From Frankiaceae bacterium (GTDB lineage: Bacteria; Actinomycetota; Actinomycetes; JAFAQI01), in contig JAFAZI010000151.1 of the NCBI GenBank assembly GCA_019239875.1, positions 1 through 64,000 on the forward strand: DNA of 64,000 bases, read 5' to 3'. Each line of letters opens with the position of its first letter. Positions within the stretch are counted from its first letter, which is position 1. Positions 40,557 through 48,653 of the stretch are shown piece after piece. Under the pieces are notes generated by a model. The model saw nothing but the letters and a program-made list of their open reading frames with translations. It made no database searches and was not told the DNA's origin. The translations under genes and the position numbers were made by a program.

Positions 40557-42101
40557 TCAGGTGTTGGCGGGATAACGCGAGTACGACGGGAAGTTGCCGT
40601 ACAGCTCCTCGTCGGCATCGCCGACCGTCACCGCCTGCACCAGCAGATCGCCACCCACGAAGGCGCCCTTCCATGAGGCGCCCTTGCCGCCGAAGACCTC
40701 TTCGCGGTCGCCCCGACTTCGCGGCTTGTTGATGCCGACTTTGAAGGCCTGCAGCTGCTCGGCGACCCGCGCGCCGAAGTCCTCGTTGTCGGTGGCGACG
40801 GAGGCAACAAGCGCGCCGTTGGAGGCGTTCATGCCGGCCAGTAGCTCGTTCTCCGTGTCGACGATCACCACGCTGTCGATCGGTCCGAACGGCTCGGCGT
40901 GATGCAGCGCCCAGTTGCTCGGCGGTGCGAGGACAGCCGACGGCGCGACGTAGGCGGACGTGTCCTGACCGTCGAGGAAGCGGCCGTCGGAGACTTCACC
41001 GCGATAGAGCGGGATCGCGCCACCCGCAACCGCCGCCTCGTAGTGGCTGACGAGCTCGTCGGCTTTCGAGGCGTGAATGACAGGACCGAAATCCAGGTCC
41101 GGGAACGGGTCGAAGCTGGTCTCGACCGCGAGCGGATGCCCGAACTTCAGCGACTGCACGACCGGCAGGTACATCTCGAGGAACTCGGGGAAGAGCTCAC
41201 GCTGCACCACATACCTCGGATATGCCGTGCACCGCTGCTTCGCATACTCGAAGCCCTTCTTCAGATGCTTCGCGAGGTCCTCCCACCCCGAGAAGTCCCA
41301 GATGCCCCAGGTGTTGAGACCCTCCTGCTCGAGGAAGTGGCGCTTGCCGGTGTCGGCGAGCGTGGTGGCGGCCTTGCGTCCGTTGGCGCGACCACCCACG
41401 AACGCGAGCGCGCCGATCTCCGGCGTACTGATCAGGGCATCTCCGAGGGCGCCACCAACACCCGACACCAGCGTCACGGGCAGACCGTGGCGGCGCATGA
41501 TCGCGTGCGCCAACGTCAACGTGTGGAAGCCGCCCTGGCTCGGCGTCTTCGCCACGACCGCGTTTCCCGCGAGCGCCTGCACGAGCTCCGCGTGCACCTG
41601 CACACTCATCGGGTAGTTCCAGCTCGCGATGTTGCTGACCGGCCCGGGCAGCGGAGTGCGATCACCGATCTGGCGCTCGATCTCCTGCAAGTACCACTCG
41701 ACTCCATCGAGCGCCCGGTCGACATCGGCGCACGCAAGCCGCCAGGGCTTTCCGATCTCCCACACCAGCAGCAAGGCAAGGGTGTCCCGATGCTTGCGCA
41801 TCTCATCCACGGCCGCCTTGACCAGCGACTTGCGCTCATCGAGGTCGACGGTGCCCCAGGTCTTGTGCTCGTGCGCCGCAAGGTTGACCGCGTCGGCGGC
41901 CTGCTGCGGTGAGATACGCGGTGGGCCCTGGATCGCGGTGGCGTCCACCGGTGACACGTGATCGCCCGGGTCCCCGACCCGCTGCCACTCGCCGCCGATC
42001 AGGTTGAGGATGCGGTCGGCATCGAACGCCTCAGGAGCGATCGACCGCGCGCGGTCGTAGGCATCCGACCAGGACGTGCCCGGCTTGAGGGTGAGGGTCA
42101 T
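40557..42101 (-). CDS. Aldehyde dehydrogenase-family protein, PaaN-like (phenylacetate degradation)
   Basis: MTLTLKPGTSWSDAYDRARSIAPEAFDADRILNLIGGEW...FEYAKQRCTAYPRYVVQRELFPEF; start trimmed from ORF 40557..42851. Confidence 0.8.
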   Translation of the reverse strand: MTLTLKPGTSWSDAYDRARSIAPEAFDADRILNLIGGEWQRVGDPGDHVSPVDATAIQGPPRISPQQAADAVNLAAHEHKTWGTVDLDERKSLVKAAVDEMRKHRDTLALLLVWEIGKPWRLACADVDRALDGVEWYLQEIERQIGDRTPLPGPVSNIASWNYPMSVQVHAELVQALAGNAVVAKTPSQGGFHTLTLAHAIMRRHGLPVTLVSGVGGALGDALISTPEIGALAFVGGRANGRKAATTLADTGKRHFLEQEGLNTWGIWDFSGWEDLAKHLKKGFEYAKQRCTAYPRYVVQRELFPEFLEMYLPVVQSLKFGHPLAVETSFDPFPDLDFGPVIHASKADELVSHYEAAVAGGAIPLYRGEVSDGRFLDGQDTSAYVAPSAVLAPPSNWALHHAEPFGPIDSVVIVDTENELLAGMNASNGALVASVATDNEDFGARVAEQLQAFKVGINKPRSRGDREEVFGGKGASWKGAFVGGDLLVQAVTVGDADEELYGNFPSYSRYPANT

Positions 42102-42175
42102 GAGCACTCCACGTCGATCCAGCGAATCAGAGCCGGCCCAGCGTCTCAGACAAGTGCGACCAGGTGTCGATGTGG

Positions 42176-42643
42176 TCAGCGGTCGGCCGGCACGCCGTCC
42201 GGCCAGACATACGGCAGGTCGTCCGGCTCGTCGAACCGAGAGCCGTAGTGAGCGGGGTCCTTGCGGAGCAATGCCGACCGGTGGCTGCGGTGCACCGACT
42301 CGTCGCCGAGCCAAGGTGGTAGCGCTCCCGCGGCAGCGAGCTCGGCCTGGGTCCGCGGCGTTCGATCGATTCCTGCCGCCGCGAGGTCGTCGAGAATCTT
42401 CACCGCGCATGTGTCGGCGTACCCCCGCGCCGTCCACTCCTCGGTGATGGCGAGCCCGTACGCCGCCAGCGCCTCGGGATAGCCGCGCCACATCCGCGCG
42501 ACCGGGTGGTGGCGCCAGCCGTATCCGGGCTGCGTGATCGCGCGCATCACCTGGAGCGTCTCGACCCGTTGCTTGCCCAGCCGGCGGTCGTCCAAGGACC
42601 GAGCGGACGCGACGAAGTCGGCGTACGGGAGAAACGTCTGCAC
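42176..42643 (-). CDS. MSMEG_6728-family protein (pyrimidine-dimer DNA glycosylase-like)
   Basis: MQTFLPYADFVASARSLDDRRLGKQRVETLQVMRAI...GALPPWLGDESVHRSHRSALLRKDPAHY. Confidence 0.8.
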   Translation of the reverse strand: MQTFLPYADFVASARSLDDRRLGKQRVETLQVMRAITQPGYGWRHHPVARMWRGYPEALAAYGLAITEEWTARGYADTCAVKILDDLAAAGIDRTPRTQAELAAAGALPPWLGDESVHRSHRSALLRKDPAHYGSRFDEPDDLPYVWPDGVPADR

Positions 42644-42678
42644 CTACAAGGGATTCCCGCATGCCCGACAATGGATGC

Positions 42679-44256
42679 GTGGAGATTCGTACGACGGGCG
42701 TGGTCGGGCTGGGAACCATGGGCGCCGGCATCGTCGAGGTGTTCGCGAAGGCCGGGCTGGACGTCGTCGCCGTCGAGATCAACGACGATCTGCTCGCGGC
42801 CGGCCGGGGCCGGCTGGAGCAGTCCTTCGCCAAAGCGGTCGAGCGAGGCAAGCTGACCGAGTCGGACCGGGATGCTCACCTCGCGCGGATCCGGTTCACG
42901 ACAGACCGCGCCGACCTTGCTGCGGCCGACCTCGTCACCGAGGCGATTCCGGAGCGACTCGAGATCAAGGCAGAGCTGTTCGCCGACCTCGACCGGATCT
43001 GTCCGGCGCATACCGTCCTGGCCACCAACACCTCGTCGCTGTCGATCACCCGCATTGCGGCGTCGTCCGGCCGGCCGGACCGTGTCGTCGGCATGCATTT
43101 CTTCAATCCGGCGCCGGTGATGAAGCTGGTCGAGGTCATCAGCACGGTGATGTCCGACGCTGCCGTGGTGGACGGGGTGCGGCGGCTCGCGGAGACGTGT
43201 GGCAAGACGCCCGTTGTGGTCGGCGATCGGGCCGGCTTCGTCGCAAACGCCCTTCTGTTCGGCTACCTCAACGACGCGGCTCGTGCCGCGGAGGCCGGCC
43301 AGGCTGACGTCGCGGCCATCGACGCCGCGATCGTCGCCGCGTGCGGCTTTCCGATGGGACCGCTCACCTTGATGGACCTGATCGGGCTCGACGTCTCCCT
43401 CGAGGTGATGGAGACGCTGTTCGAGGAGACGCGTGACCAGCGGTACGCGCCGTCGCCGCTGTTGAAGCGCCTGGTCGTCGCCGGTCGGCTCGGCCGCAAG
43501 ACGGGCACGGGTTACTACGACTACGCGCAGCGGCCGCCGGTTGCGGCTCTCGACCCGGTCCAGTTCGCAGCCGGTACGCCGCGCGACGCCGCGGCGGCGG
43601 TCGCCGTGACGAGCGGCACGAAGTCCGCCGTGGTGGATGCCCTTGGCGCCACCGTGTCCGTCGTACCGGTCGAAGATGTCGGCGCGGCGGACGTTGTGAT
43701 CGTCGACGGTGGATCGCGCGCCGGCACGGCGGAGCTCGCCGCGCGTGCCGCGAGCCGGGCCAAGCCGGGCGCCGTGATCGCCGTGGCATCGACGGATGAG
43801 GCGCCCGTGGGCACGATTGCAGCGAGCCTGCCGCGGCCCGCCGACGTGGTCGGCCTCCACGTCCCACTCGCACCTAGACCTGGCGTGGTCGAGGTGGTCG
43901 CGACGATCGAGTCCGACGCCGACGCTGTCGCGACCGCCGCGGCCGTGGTGACCGGGGCGGGCCTCGTCGCGATCGCTTGTCGAGACCGGCCCGGGCACGT
44001 CGTCGAGTCGATCGTCATGCCGCACCTTGGCGATGCCGTGCGCATGGTCGACGACGGCTACGCAACCGCCGAGGACGTCGACACGGCGATGCGGCTCGGT
44101 TGCGGATACCCCGCTGGGCCGTTCGAGCTGTTGCGTGGGGTCGGTGCCGACAACCTCCGCTCGCGGCTGATCCATCTCGCGGCTGCGACGCACCGGGCAT
44201 CACTTGCGCCGTCCCCGTTGCTCGACGAGCTGGCTGCCTTCGAGTCGAGGGGCTGA
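42679..44256 (+). CDS. 3-hydroxyacyl-CoA dehydrogenase (two-lobed)
   Basis: TTGVVGLGTMGAGIVEVFAKAGLDVVAVE...ATNTSSLSITRIAA...GMHFFNPAPVMKLVEVI; start GTG 42679 or ATG 42661. Confidence 0.93.
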   Translation: MEIRTTGVVGLGTMGAGIVEVFAKAGLDVVAVEINDDLLAAGRGRLEQSFAKAVERGKLTESDRDAHLARIRFTTDRADLAAADLVTEAIPERLEIKAELFADLDRICPAHTVLATNTSSLSITRIAASSGRPDRVVGMHFFNPAPVMKLVEVISTVMSDAAVVDGVRRLAETCGKTPVVVGDRAGFVANALLFGYLNDAARAAEAGQADVAAIDAAIVAACGFPMGPLTLMDLIGLDVSLEVMETLFEETRDQRYAPSPLLKRLVVAGRLGRKTGTGYYDYAQRPPVAALDPVQFAAGTPRDAAAAVAVTSGTKSAVVDALGATVSVVPVEDVGAADVVIVDGGSRAGTAELAARAASRAKPGAVIAVASTDEAPVGTIAASLPRPADVVGLHVPLAPRPGVVEVVATIESDADAVATAAAVVTGAGLVAIACRDRPGHVVESIVMPHLGDAVRMVDDGYATAEDVDTAMRLGCGYPAGPFELLRGVGADNLRSRLIHLAAATHRASLAPSPLLDELAAFESRG

Positions 44257-44262
44257 GCGCCG

Positions 44263-44562
44263 ATGAGCCCGCGTCGCGCGAAGCGCCGCGACGACACGCC
44301 GCCGCCGCTGCGGGCGGGTGCGATCCCTCACACCGAGTCACATCCCGACGGCGACTGGGTCGTCCGGCCGGTGAGCGCTGGCGGCAAGGTCTACCGCTGC
44401 CCGGGCTGCGACCAGGAGATCAGCGCGCATCTCGCGCACATCGTGGCGTGGCGCCCGAACGACGAGGACAACCGCCGGCACTGGCACACGCCGTGCTGGA
44501 ACGCACGATTTCGGCGTGGCGCCAACATCCACCGATCGCGGAACGCGCCTCGTCATGGCTGA
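44263..44562 (+). CDS. Conserved actinobacterial small protein with putative zinc-binding CxxC..H..C
   Basis: YRCPGCDQEISAHLAHIVAWRPNDEDNRRHWHTPCWNARF. Confidence 0.7.
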   Translation: MSPRRAKRRDDTPPPLRAGAIPHTESHPDGDWVVRPVSAGGKVYRCPGCDQEISAHLAHIVAWRPNDEDNRRHWHTPCWNARFRRGANIHRSRNAPRHG

Positions 44563-45277
44563 GATCCGGGCGAACACGATCCTGCCGGCCCGCCGCGAGC
44601 CGATCACCTTGGAGACCGCCGACGGGCTGAAGCTGGTCGGCGAGCTCGCGCTGCCAGAGTCGAGACCACCGGTCGCAACCCTCGTCATGCTCCACCCGCT
44701 TCCGACGCACGGCGGGATGATGGACAGCCATCTGTTCCGCAAGGCGGCCTACCGGTTACCGGCGCTTGCTGACCTGGCCGTGCTGCGCTTCAACACCCGC
44801 GGCACCGAGAGCGAAGCCGGGCGCAGCGAGGGGTCGTTCGACGAGGGCAAATCGGAGAAGTACGACGTCGCCGCGGCACTGGACTACGTGGAGTTCCACG
44901 ACTTGCCGGAGCCGTGGCTGGTCGGATGGTCGTTCGGGACCGACCTGGCGATACGTCATGGCTGTGACCCGAGCGTGCGCGGCGCGGTTCTGATCTCGCC
45001 GCCGCTGCGGTATTCGACGGTGACCGACCTCGAGGCATGGGCCACGTCCGGTCGGCCCCTGGTCGCGATCGTGCCCGAGCTGGACGACTACCTGCGACCG
45101 GACGAGGCGCGGCGACGATTTGCCGTCGTACCGCAGGCGAAGGTCGTGGCGGTGCCCGGCGCAAAGCACCTGCTCGTCGGCTATACGGAGACCGTGCTCG
45201 ATGCCGTGGTCGGGGCGATCGCACCCGACCGCAGCCCGCTACCGCGGGAGTGGCCCGAAACGATGGGACAGCGTTAG
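44555..45277 (+). CDS. Alpha/beta hydrolase
   Basis: TLVMLHPLPTHGGMMDSHLFRKAAYRLPALADLAVLRFNTRGTESEAG...LVGWSFGTDLAIRHG. Confidence 0.88.
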   Translation: MAEIRANTILPARREPITLETADGLKLVGELALPESRPPVATLVMLHPLPTHGGMMDSHLFRKAAYRLPALADLAVLRFNTRGTESEAGRSEGSFDEGKSEKYDVAAALDYVEFHDLPEPWLVGWSFGTDLAIRHGCDPSVRGAVLISPPLRYSTVTDLEAWATSGRPLVAIVPELDDYLRPDEARRRFAVVPQAKVVAVPGAKHLLVGYTETVLDAVVGAIAPDRSPLPREWPETMGQR

Positions 45278-45308
45278 GGCTATCGCGATAACGCTGTCAC
45301 ATCGTTTC
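45257..45308. terminator. 20-bp inverted repeat (19/20) between convergent genes, 5' arm inside coding sequence
   Basis: GAAACGATGGGACAGCGTTA (45257-45276) / TAACGCTGTCACATCGTTTC (45289-45308). Confidence 0.8.
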
Positions 45309-45309
45309 G

Positions 45310-45744
45310 TCAGTGACCCGCGGCCTGGACGAGCTCGGTGAGAACGCCGCCGACACTCTTCGGATGCAGGAACGCGATCGCCGCGCCGAGCGAGCCGTGG
45401 CGGGACCGCTCGTCGATCAGTCGAATGCCGTCGTCCTTGAGCTGGCTCAGTGCCGCCTCGATGTCGACGACGCCGTAACCGATGTGGTGGACGCCCTCGC
45501 CGCGGTTGTCGAGGAACTTGCCGACCGGCGTGTCCGGTGACAGCGGTTCGAGCAGCTGCACGTACGACGCGCCGCCTGGCGCATCCGCGACGTACAGCAT
45601 CGCCTCCTTGACGCCCTGCGCCTCGTTCGTCTCGCGGCCGGCAACGGTGAGGCCGAAGGTCGTCTCGTAGAACTCGATGCTCGCGTCGAGGTTGCGGCAG
45701 GCGATGCCGACATGGTCGATGCGCGTCAGTAGCGGTGAGGACAT
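45310..45744 (-). CDS. mce: Methylmalonyl-CoA epimerase (VOC superfamily)
   Basis: [32 protein letters not shown]...[17 protein letters not shown]...GVLTELVQ. Confidence 0.9.
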   Translation of the reverse strand: MSSPLLTRIDHVGIACRNLDASIEFYETTFGLTVAGRETNEAQGVKEAMLYVADAPGGASYVQLLEPLSPDTPVGKFLDNRGEGVHHIGYGVVDIEAALSQLKDDGIRLIDERSRHGSLGAAIAFLHPKSVGGVLTELVQAAGH

Positions 45745-45763
45745 GGCCCGTATCGTGTCAGGC

Positions 45764-46951
45764 ATGCCTGGTTCGGTGATCGTCGGTGGTGCCCGTACTC
45801 CAATCGGCAAGCTGCTCGGATCCCTTGCCGACTTCTCCGGGGCGGACCTCGGCGGGATCGCCATCGAGGCGGCACTCTCGCGCGCCGGCGTCGCGGGCGA
45901 CGCGGTCGACTACGTGATCATGGGCCAGGTCCTGCAGGCCGGTGCGGGGCAGATCACCGCGCGCCAGGCGGCGGTCAAGGGTGGGATCCCGATGACGGTC
46001 CCTGCCCTCACGATCAACAAGGTGTGCCTGTCCGGGCTGGACGCGATCGCGCTCGCCGACCAGCTGATCGCTGCGGGGGAGTACGACGTCGTCGTCGCGG
46101 GCGGCATGGAGTCGATGACCAACGCGCCGCACCTCTTGCCGGGCTCGCGCAAAGGCTTCAAGTACGGCGATGTCGCGATGCTCGACTCCATGGCGTACGA
46201 CGGCCTGTTCTGCGCGTTCGACCAGTGCGCGATGGGCGAGTCGACCGAGGCGCACAACGCCAAGCTCGACATCAGCCGCGCGTCGCAGGACGAGTTCGCA
46301 GCGCGATCCCACCAGCTTGCCGCCGCCGCCCAGAAGAACGGCCTGTTCGACGACGAGATCGTTCCGGTCGCGATCCCGCAGCGCAAGGGTGAACCCGTGA
46401 TGTTCACCACCGACGAGGGCGTCCGCGGTGACACGACCGTCGAGGGGCTGACGAACCTCAAGCCGGCGTTTGCCAAGGACGGCACGATCACCGCCGGGTC
46501 GGCCTCCCAGATCTCCGACGGCGCTTGCGCCGTCGTGGTGATGTCCAAGGAAGCGGCCGAACGCCACGGCGCCACGATTCTCGCCGAGATCGGGCATCAC
46601 GGAGTCGTCGCCGGTCCAGACGCGTCGCTACAGGCGCAGCCCGCCAACGCGATCAACAAGGCGCTGACCCGGGCAGGACTCACCGTCGCCGATCTCGACC
46701 TGATCGAGATCAACGAGGCGTTCGCCGCGGTTGGGGTTCACTCGGCGAAGCTGCTCGGCGTCGACCTCGAGAGGGTCAACGTCAACGGTGGCGCGATCGC
46801 GCTCGGTCACCCGATCGGCGCGTCCGGCGCCCGGCTGGCGCTCACGATGGTGCTCGAGCTGAAGCGCCGCGGTGGCGGACTCGGTGCAGCGGCGCTGTGT
46901 GGCGGTGGCGGTCAGGGTGACGCCCTGCTGCTCCGCGTCCCTTCGGCGTGA
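45764..46951 (+). CDS. Acetyl-CoA C-acetyltransferase (thiolase)
   Basis: [21 protein letters not shown]...[17 protein letters not shown]...[20 protein letters not shown]...[20 protein letters not shown]7-ATG. Confidence 0.95.
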   Translation: MPGSVIVGGARTPIGKLLGSLADFSGADLGGIAIEAALSRAGVAGDAVDYVIMGQVLQAGAGQITARQAAVKGGIPMTVPALTINKVCLSGLDAIALADQLIAAGEYDVVVAGGMESMTNAPHLLPGSRKGFKYGDVAMLDSMAYDGLFCAFDQCAMGESTEAHNAKLDISRASQDEFAARSHQLAAAAQKNGLFDDEIVPVAIPQRKGEPVMFTTDEGVRGDTTVEGLTNLKPAFAKDGTITAGSASQISDGACAVVVMSKEAAERHGATILAEIGHHGVVAGPDASLQAQPANAINKALTRAGLTVADLDLIEINEAFAAVGVHSAKLLGVDLERVNVNGGAIALGHPIGASGARLALTMVLELKRRGGGLGAAALCGGGGQGDALLLRVPSA

Positions 46952-46964
46952 GCCACCGCTGCGG

Positions 46965-47921
46965 ATGACCGTCGACGTCGGTGACCTCGTCACGCGGGCG
47001 CGAGCCGGCGAGCCGCGAGCGGTCGCACGGCTGATCTCGATGGTCGAGAACGCCTCGCCACAGCTGCGCGAGGTCATGGCAGCCCTCGCCCCCCACGCCG
47101 GTCACGCAAACGTGATCGGGCTCACCGGTTCGCCCGGAGTCGGTAAGTCCACGACCACATCCGTGCTGGTCGCGGCGTACCGGGGCCAGGACAAGCGCGT
47201 GGGTGTGCTCGCCGTCGATCCGTCGTCGCCGTTCACCGGCGGGGCGCTGCTCGGGGATCGGGTGCGGATGCAGGAGCACGCGACCGACCCTGGCGTGTAC
47301 ATCCGGTCGATGGGATCCCGCGGTCATCTCGGCGGCCTGTCGTGGGCGACGCCGCAAGCGGTTCGGGTGCTCGACGCAGCCGGGTGCGACGTGGTGATCG
47401 TCGAGACCGTCGGGGTCGGTCAGGCCGAGGTCGAGATCGCCTCGCTCGCGGACTCGACCGTCGTACTCCTCGCTCCGGGGATGGGTGACGGCATTCAGGC
47501 TGCGAAGGCAGGCATCCTCGAGATCGCCGACGTGTACGTCGTCAACAAGGCGGACCGCGACGGCGCCGACCACACGATCCGCGACCTGCGCAACATGATG
47601 GCGCTGGTGGAAGGCTCCGACCCACACGCCTGGAAGCCACCGATCATCAAGACCATCGCGTCGCAGGGCGAGGGCAACGAGGAGCTGGTCGCGGCCCTGG
47701 CGAAGCACCATGACTGGATGGCCGGGGCGGGTGAGCTCGACCGTCGCCGCACCGCGCGGATCGCGGACGAGATCGAGGCGATCGCGGTGACCGCCCTCCG
47801 CGAGCAGATCGGCGACCTGCGGGGTGGCAGCCTGCTCGACGACCTTGCCGGACAGGTTCTCGCGGGATCGACCGACCCGTACGCCGCCGCGGACCAGCTG
47901 CTCGCAGCGATCGCCACGTGA
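46965..47921 (+). CDS. meaB: MeaB-type GTPase chaperone of acyl-CoA mutases
   Basis: GLTGSPGVGKSTTTSVL...VLAVDPSSPFTGGALLGDRVRM...IVETVGVGQAEVEIA..VVNKADRDGA. Confidence 0.94.
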   Translation: MTVDVGDLVTRARAGEPRAVARLISMVENASPQLREVMAALAPHAGHANVIGLTGSPGVGKSTTTSVLVAAYRGQDKRVGVLAVDPSSPFTGGALLGDRVRMQEHATDPGVYIRSMGSRGHLGGLSWATPQAVRVLDAAGCDVVIVETVGVGQAEVEIASLADSTVVLLAPGMGDGIQAAKAGILEIADVYVVNKADRDGADHTIRDLRNMMALVEGSDPHAWKPPIIKTIASQGEGNEELVAALAKHHDWMAGAGELDRRRTARIADEIEAIAVTALREQIGDLRGGSLLDDLAGQVLAGSTDPYAAADQLLAAIAT

Positions 47922-47969
47922 CCTGTCAGCGTTTGCGGCGGGTGGAGCGACCGGTAACGCTGACAGGTC
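47920..47969 (+). terminator. Perfect 14-bp inverted repeat overlapping the meaB stop codon
   Basis: GACCTGTCAGCGTT (47920-47933) / AACGCTGACAGGTC (47956-47969). Confidence 0.75.
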
Positions 47970-48001
47970 GTCGGCGCTGACGCGCTTTACGATTCGGCAG
48001 T

Positions 48002-48511
48002 GTGAGCCGAGAGCCGCTGGACCTGCCGTTCGACCCGATCGAGCTCGCCGGCGAGCTGTGGGAGACGAACTTCGGTGCCGCGGCTGCGATGCGCGTCGCG
48101 ACGTCCGTGATGCGCGCGCAGCAGCTGTTGCTCTCGCGGTTCGACGCGATCCTCAAGCCCTACGATCTGACCTTCGCCCGCTACGAGGCGATGGTGCTGC
48201 TGCACTTCTCGCGATCCGGCGAGCTGCCGCTGTCGGTCATCGGCGAGCGGCTGATGGTGCACCCGACCAGCGTGACCAACACGATCGACCGGCTCGAGAA
48301 GCAGGGTTACGTCTCACGGCGGCCGAACCCCGACGACGGCCGTGGTGTGCTGGCCGGCCTGACCAAGGACGGCAAGCGGGTCGTCACGACCGCGACCGAC
48401 GCGCTCATGGCTGACGGCTTCGGGCTCGCGATGTACAACGAGAGCGAGCTCGTCACGCTGTTCGAGCTGCTCCGCACGATCCGGGTCGACGCCGGCGACT
48501 TCACCGCCTGA
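48002..48511 (+). CDS. MarR-family transcriptional regulator
   Basis: LTFARYEAMVLLHFSRSGELPLSVIGERLMVHPTSVTNTIDRLEKQGYVSRRPNPDDGRGVLAGLTKDG. Confidence 0.93.
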   Translation: MSREPLDLPFDPIELAGELWETNFGAAAAMRVATSVMRAQQLLLSRFDAILKPYDLTFARYEAMVLLHFSRSGELPLSVIGERLMVHPTSVTNTIDRLEKQGYVSRRPNPDDGRGVLAGLTKDGKRVVTTATDALMADGFGLAMYNESELVTLFELLRTIRVDAGDFTA

Positions 48512-48574
48512 CGCCGCCCGGTCCTGCACACAACTGGCGCAACTCGGGCCGTGCCGGATGCGTGCTCACGCTGA

Positions 48575-48595
48575 CGCCGCGCTTCACGCGCGGCG
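48575..48595 (+). terminator. 8-bp GC hairpin after marR
   Basis: cgccgcgc-ttcac-gcgcggcg. Confidence 0.5.
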
Positions 48596-48631
48596 GTTGT
48601 GTTCACGATCGGGCAACGTGGCCAGATTTAG

Positions 48632-48643
48632 TAGGACGTCCTA
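48632..48643. promoter_or_regulatory. 12-bp perfect palindrome TAGGACGTCCTA overlapping the -10 (TAGTAT 48642-48647) of the mutase gene
   Basis: Palindrome plus TAGTAT-N6-GTG(48654). Confidence 0.65.
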
Positions 48644-48653
48644 GTATCTGGTC

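Noticed and set aside
42102-42851. N-terminal extension of ORF 40557..42851
   Set aside because: Reads through the MSMEG_6728-family gene region out of frame; ALDH homology begins at MTLTLKPGTSW (42101)
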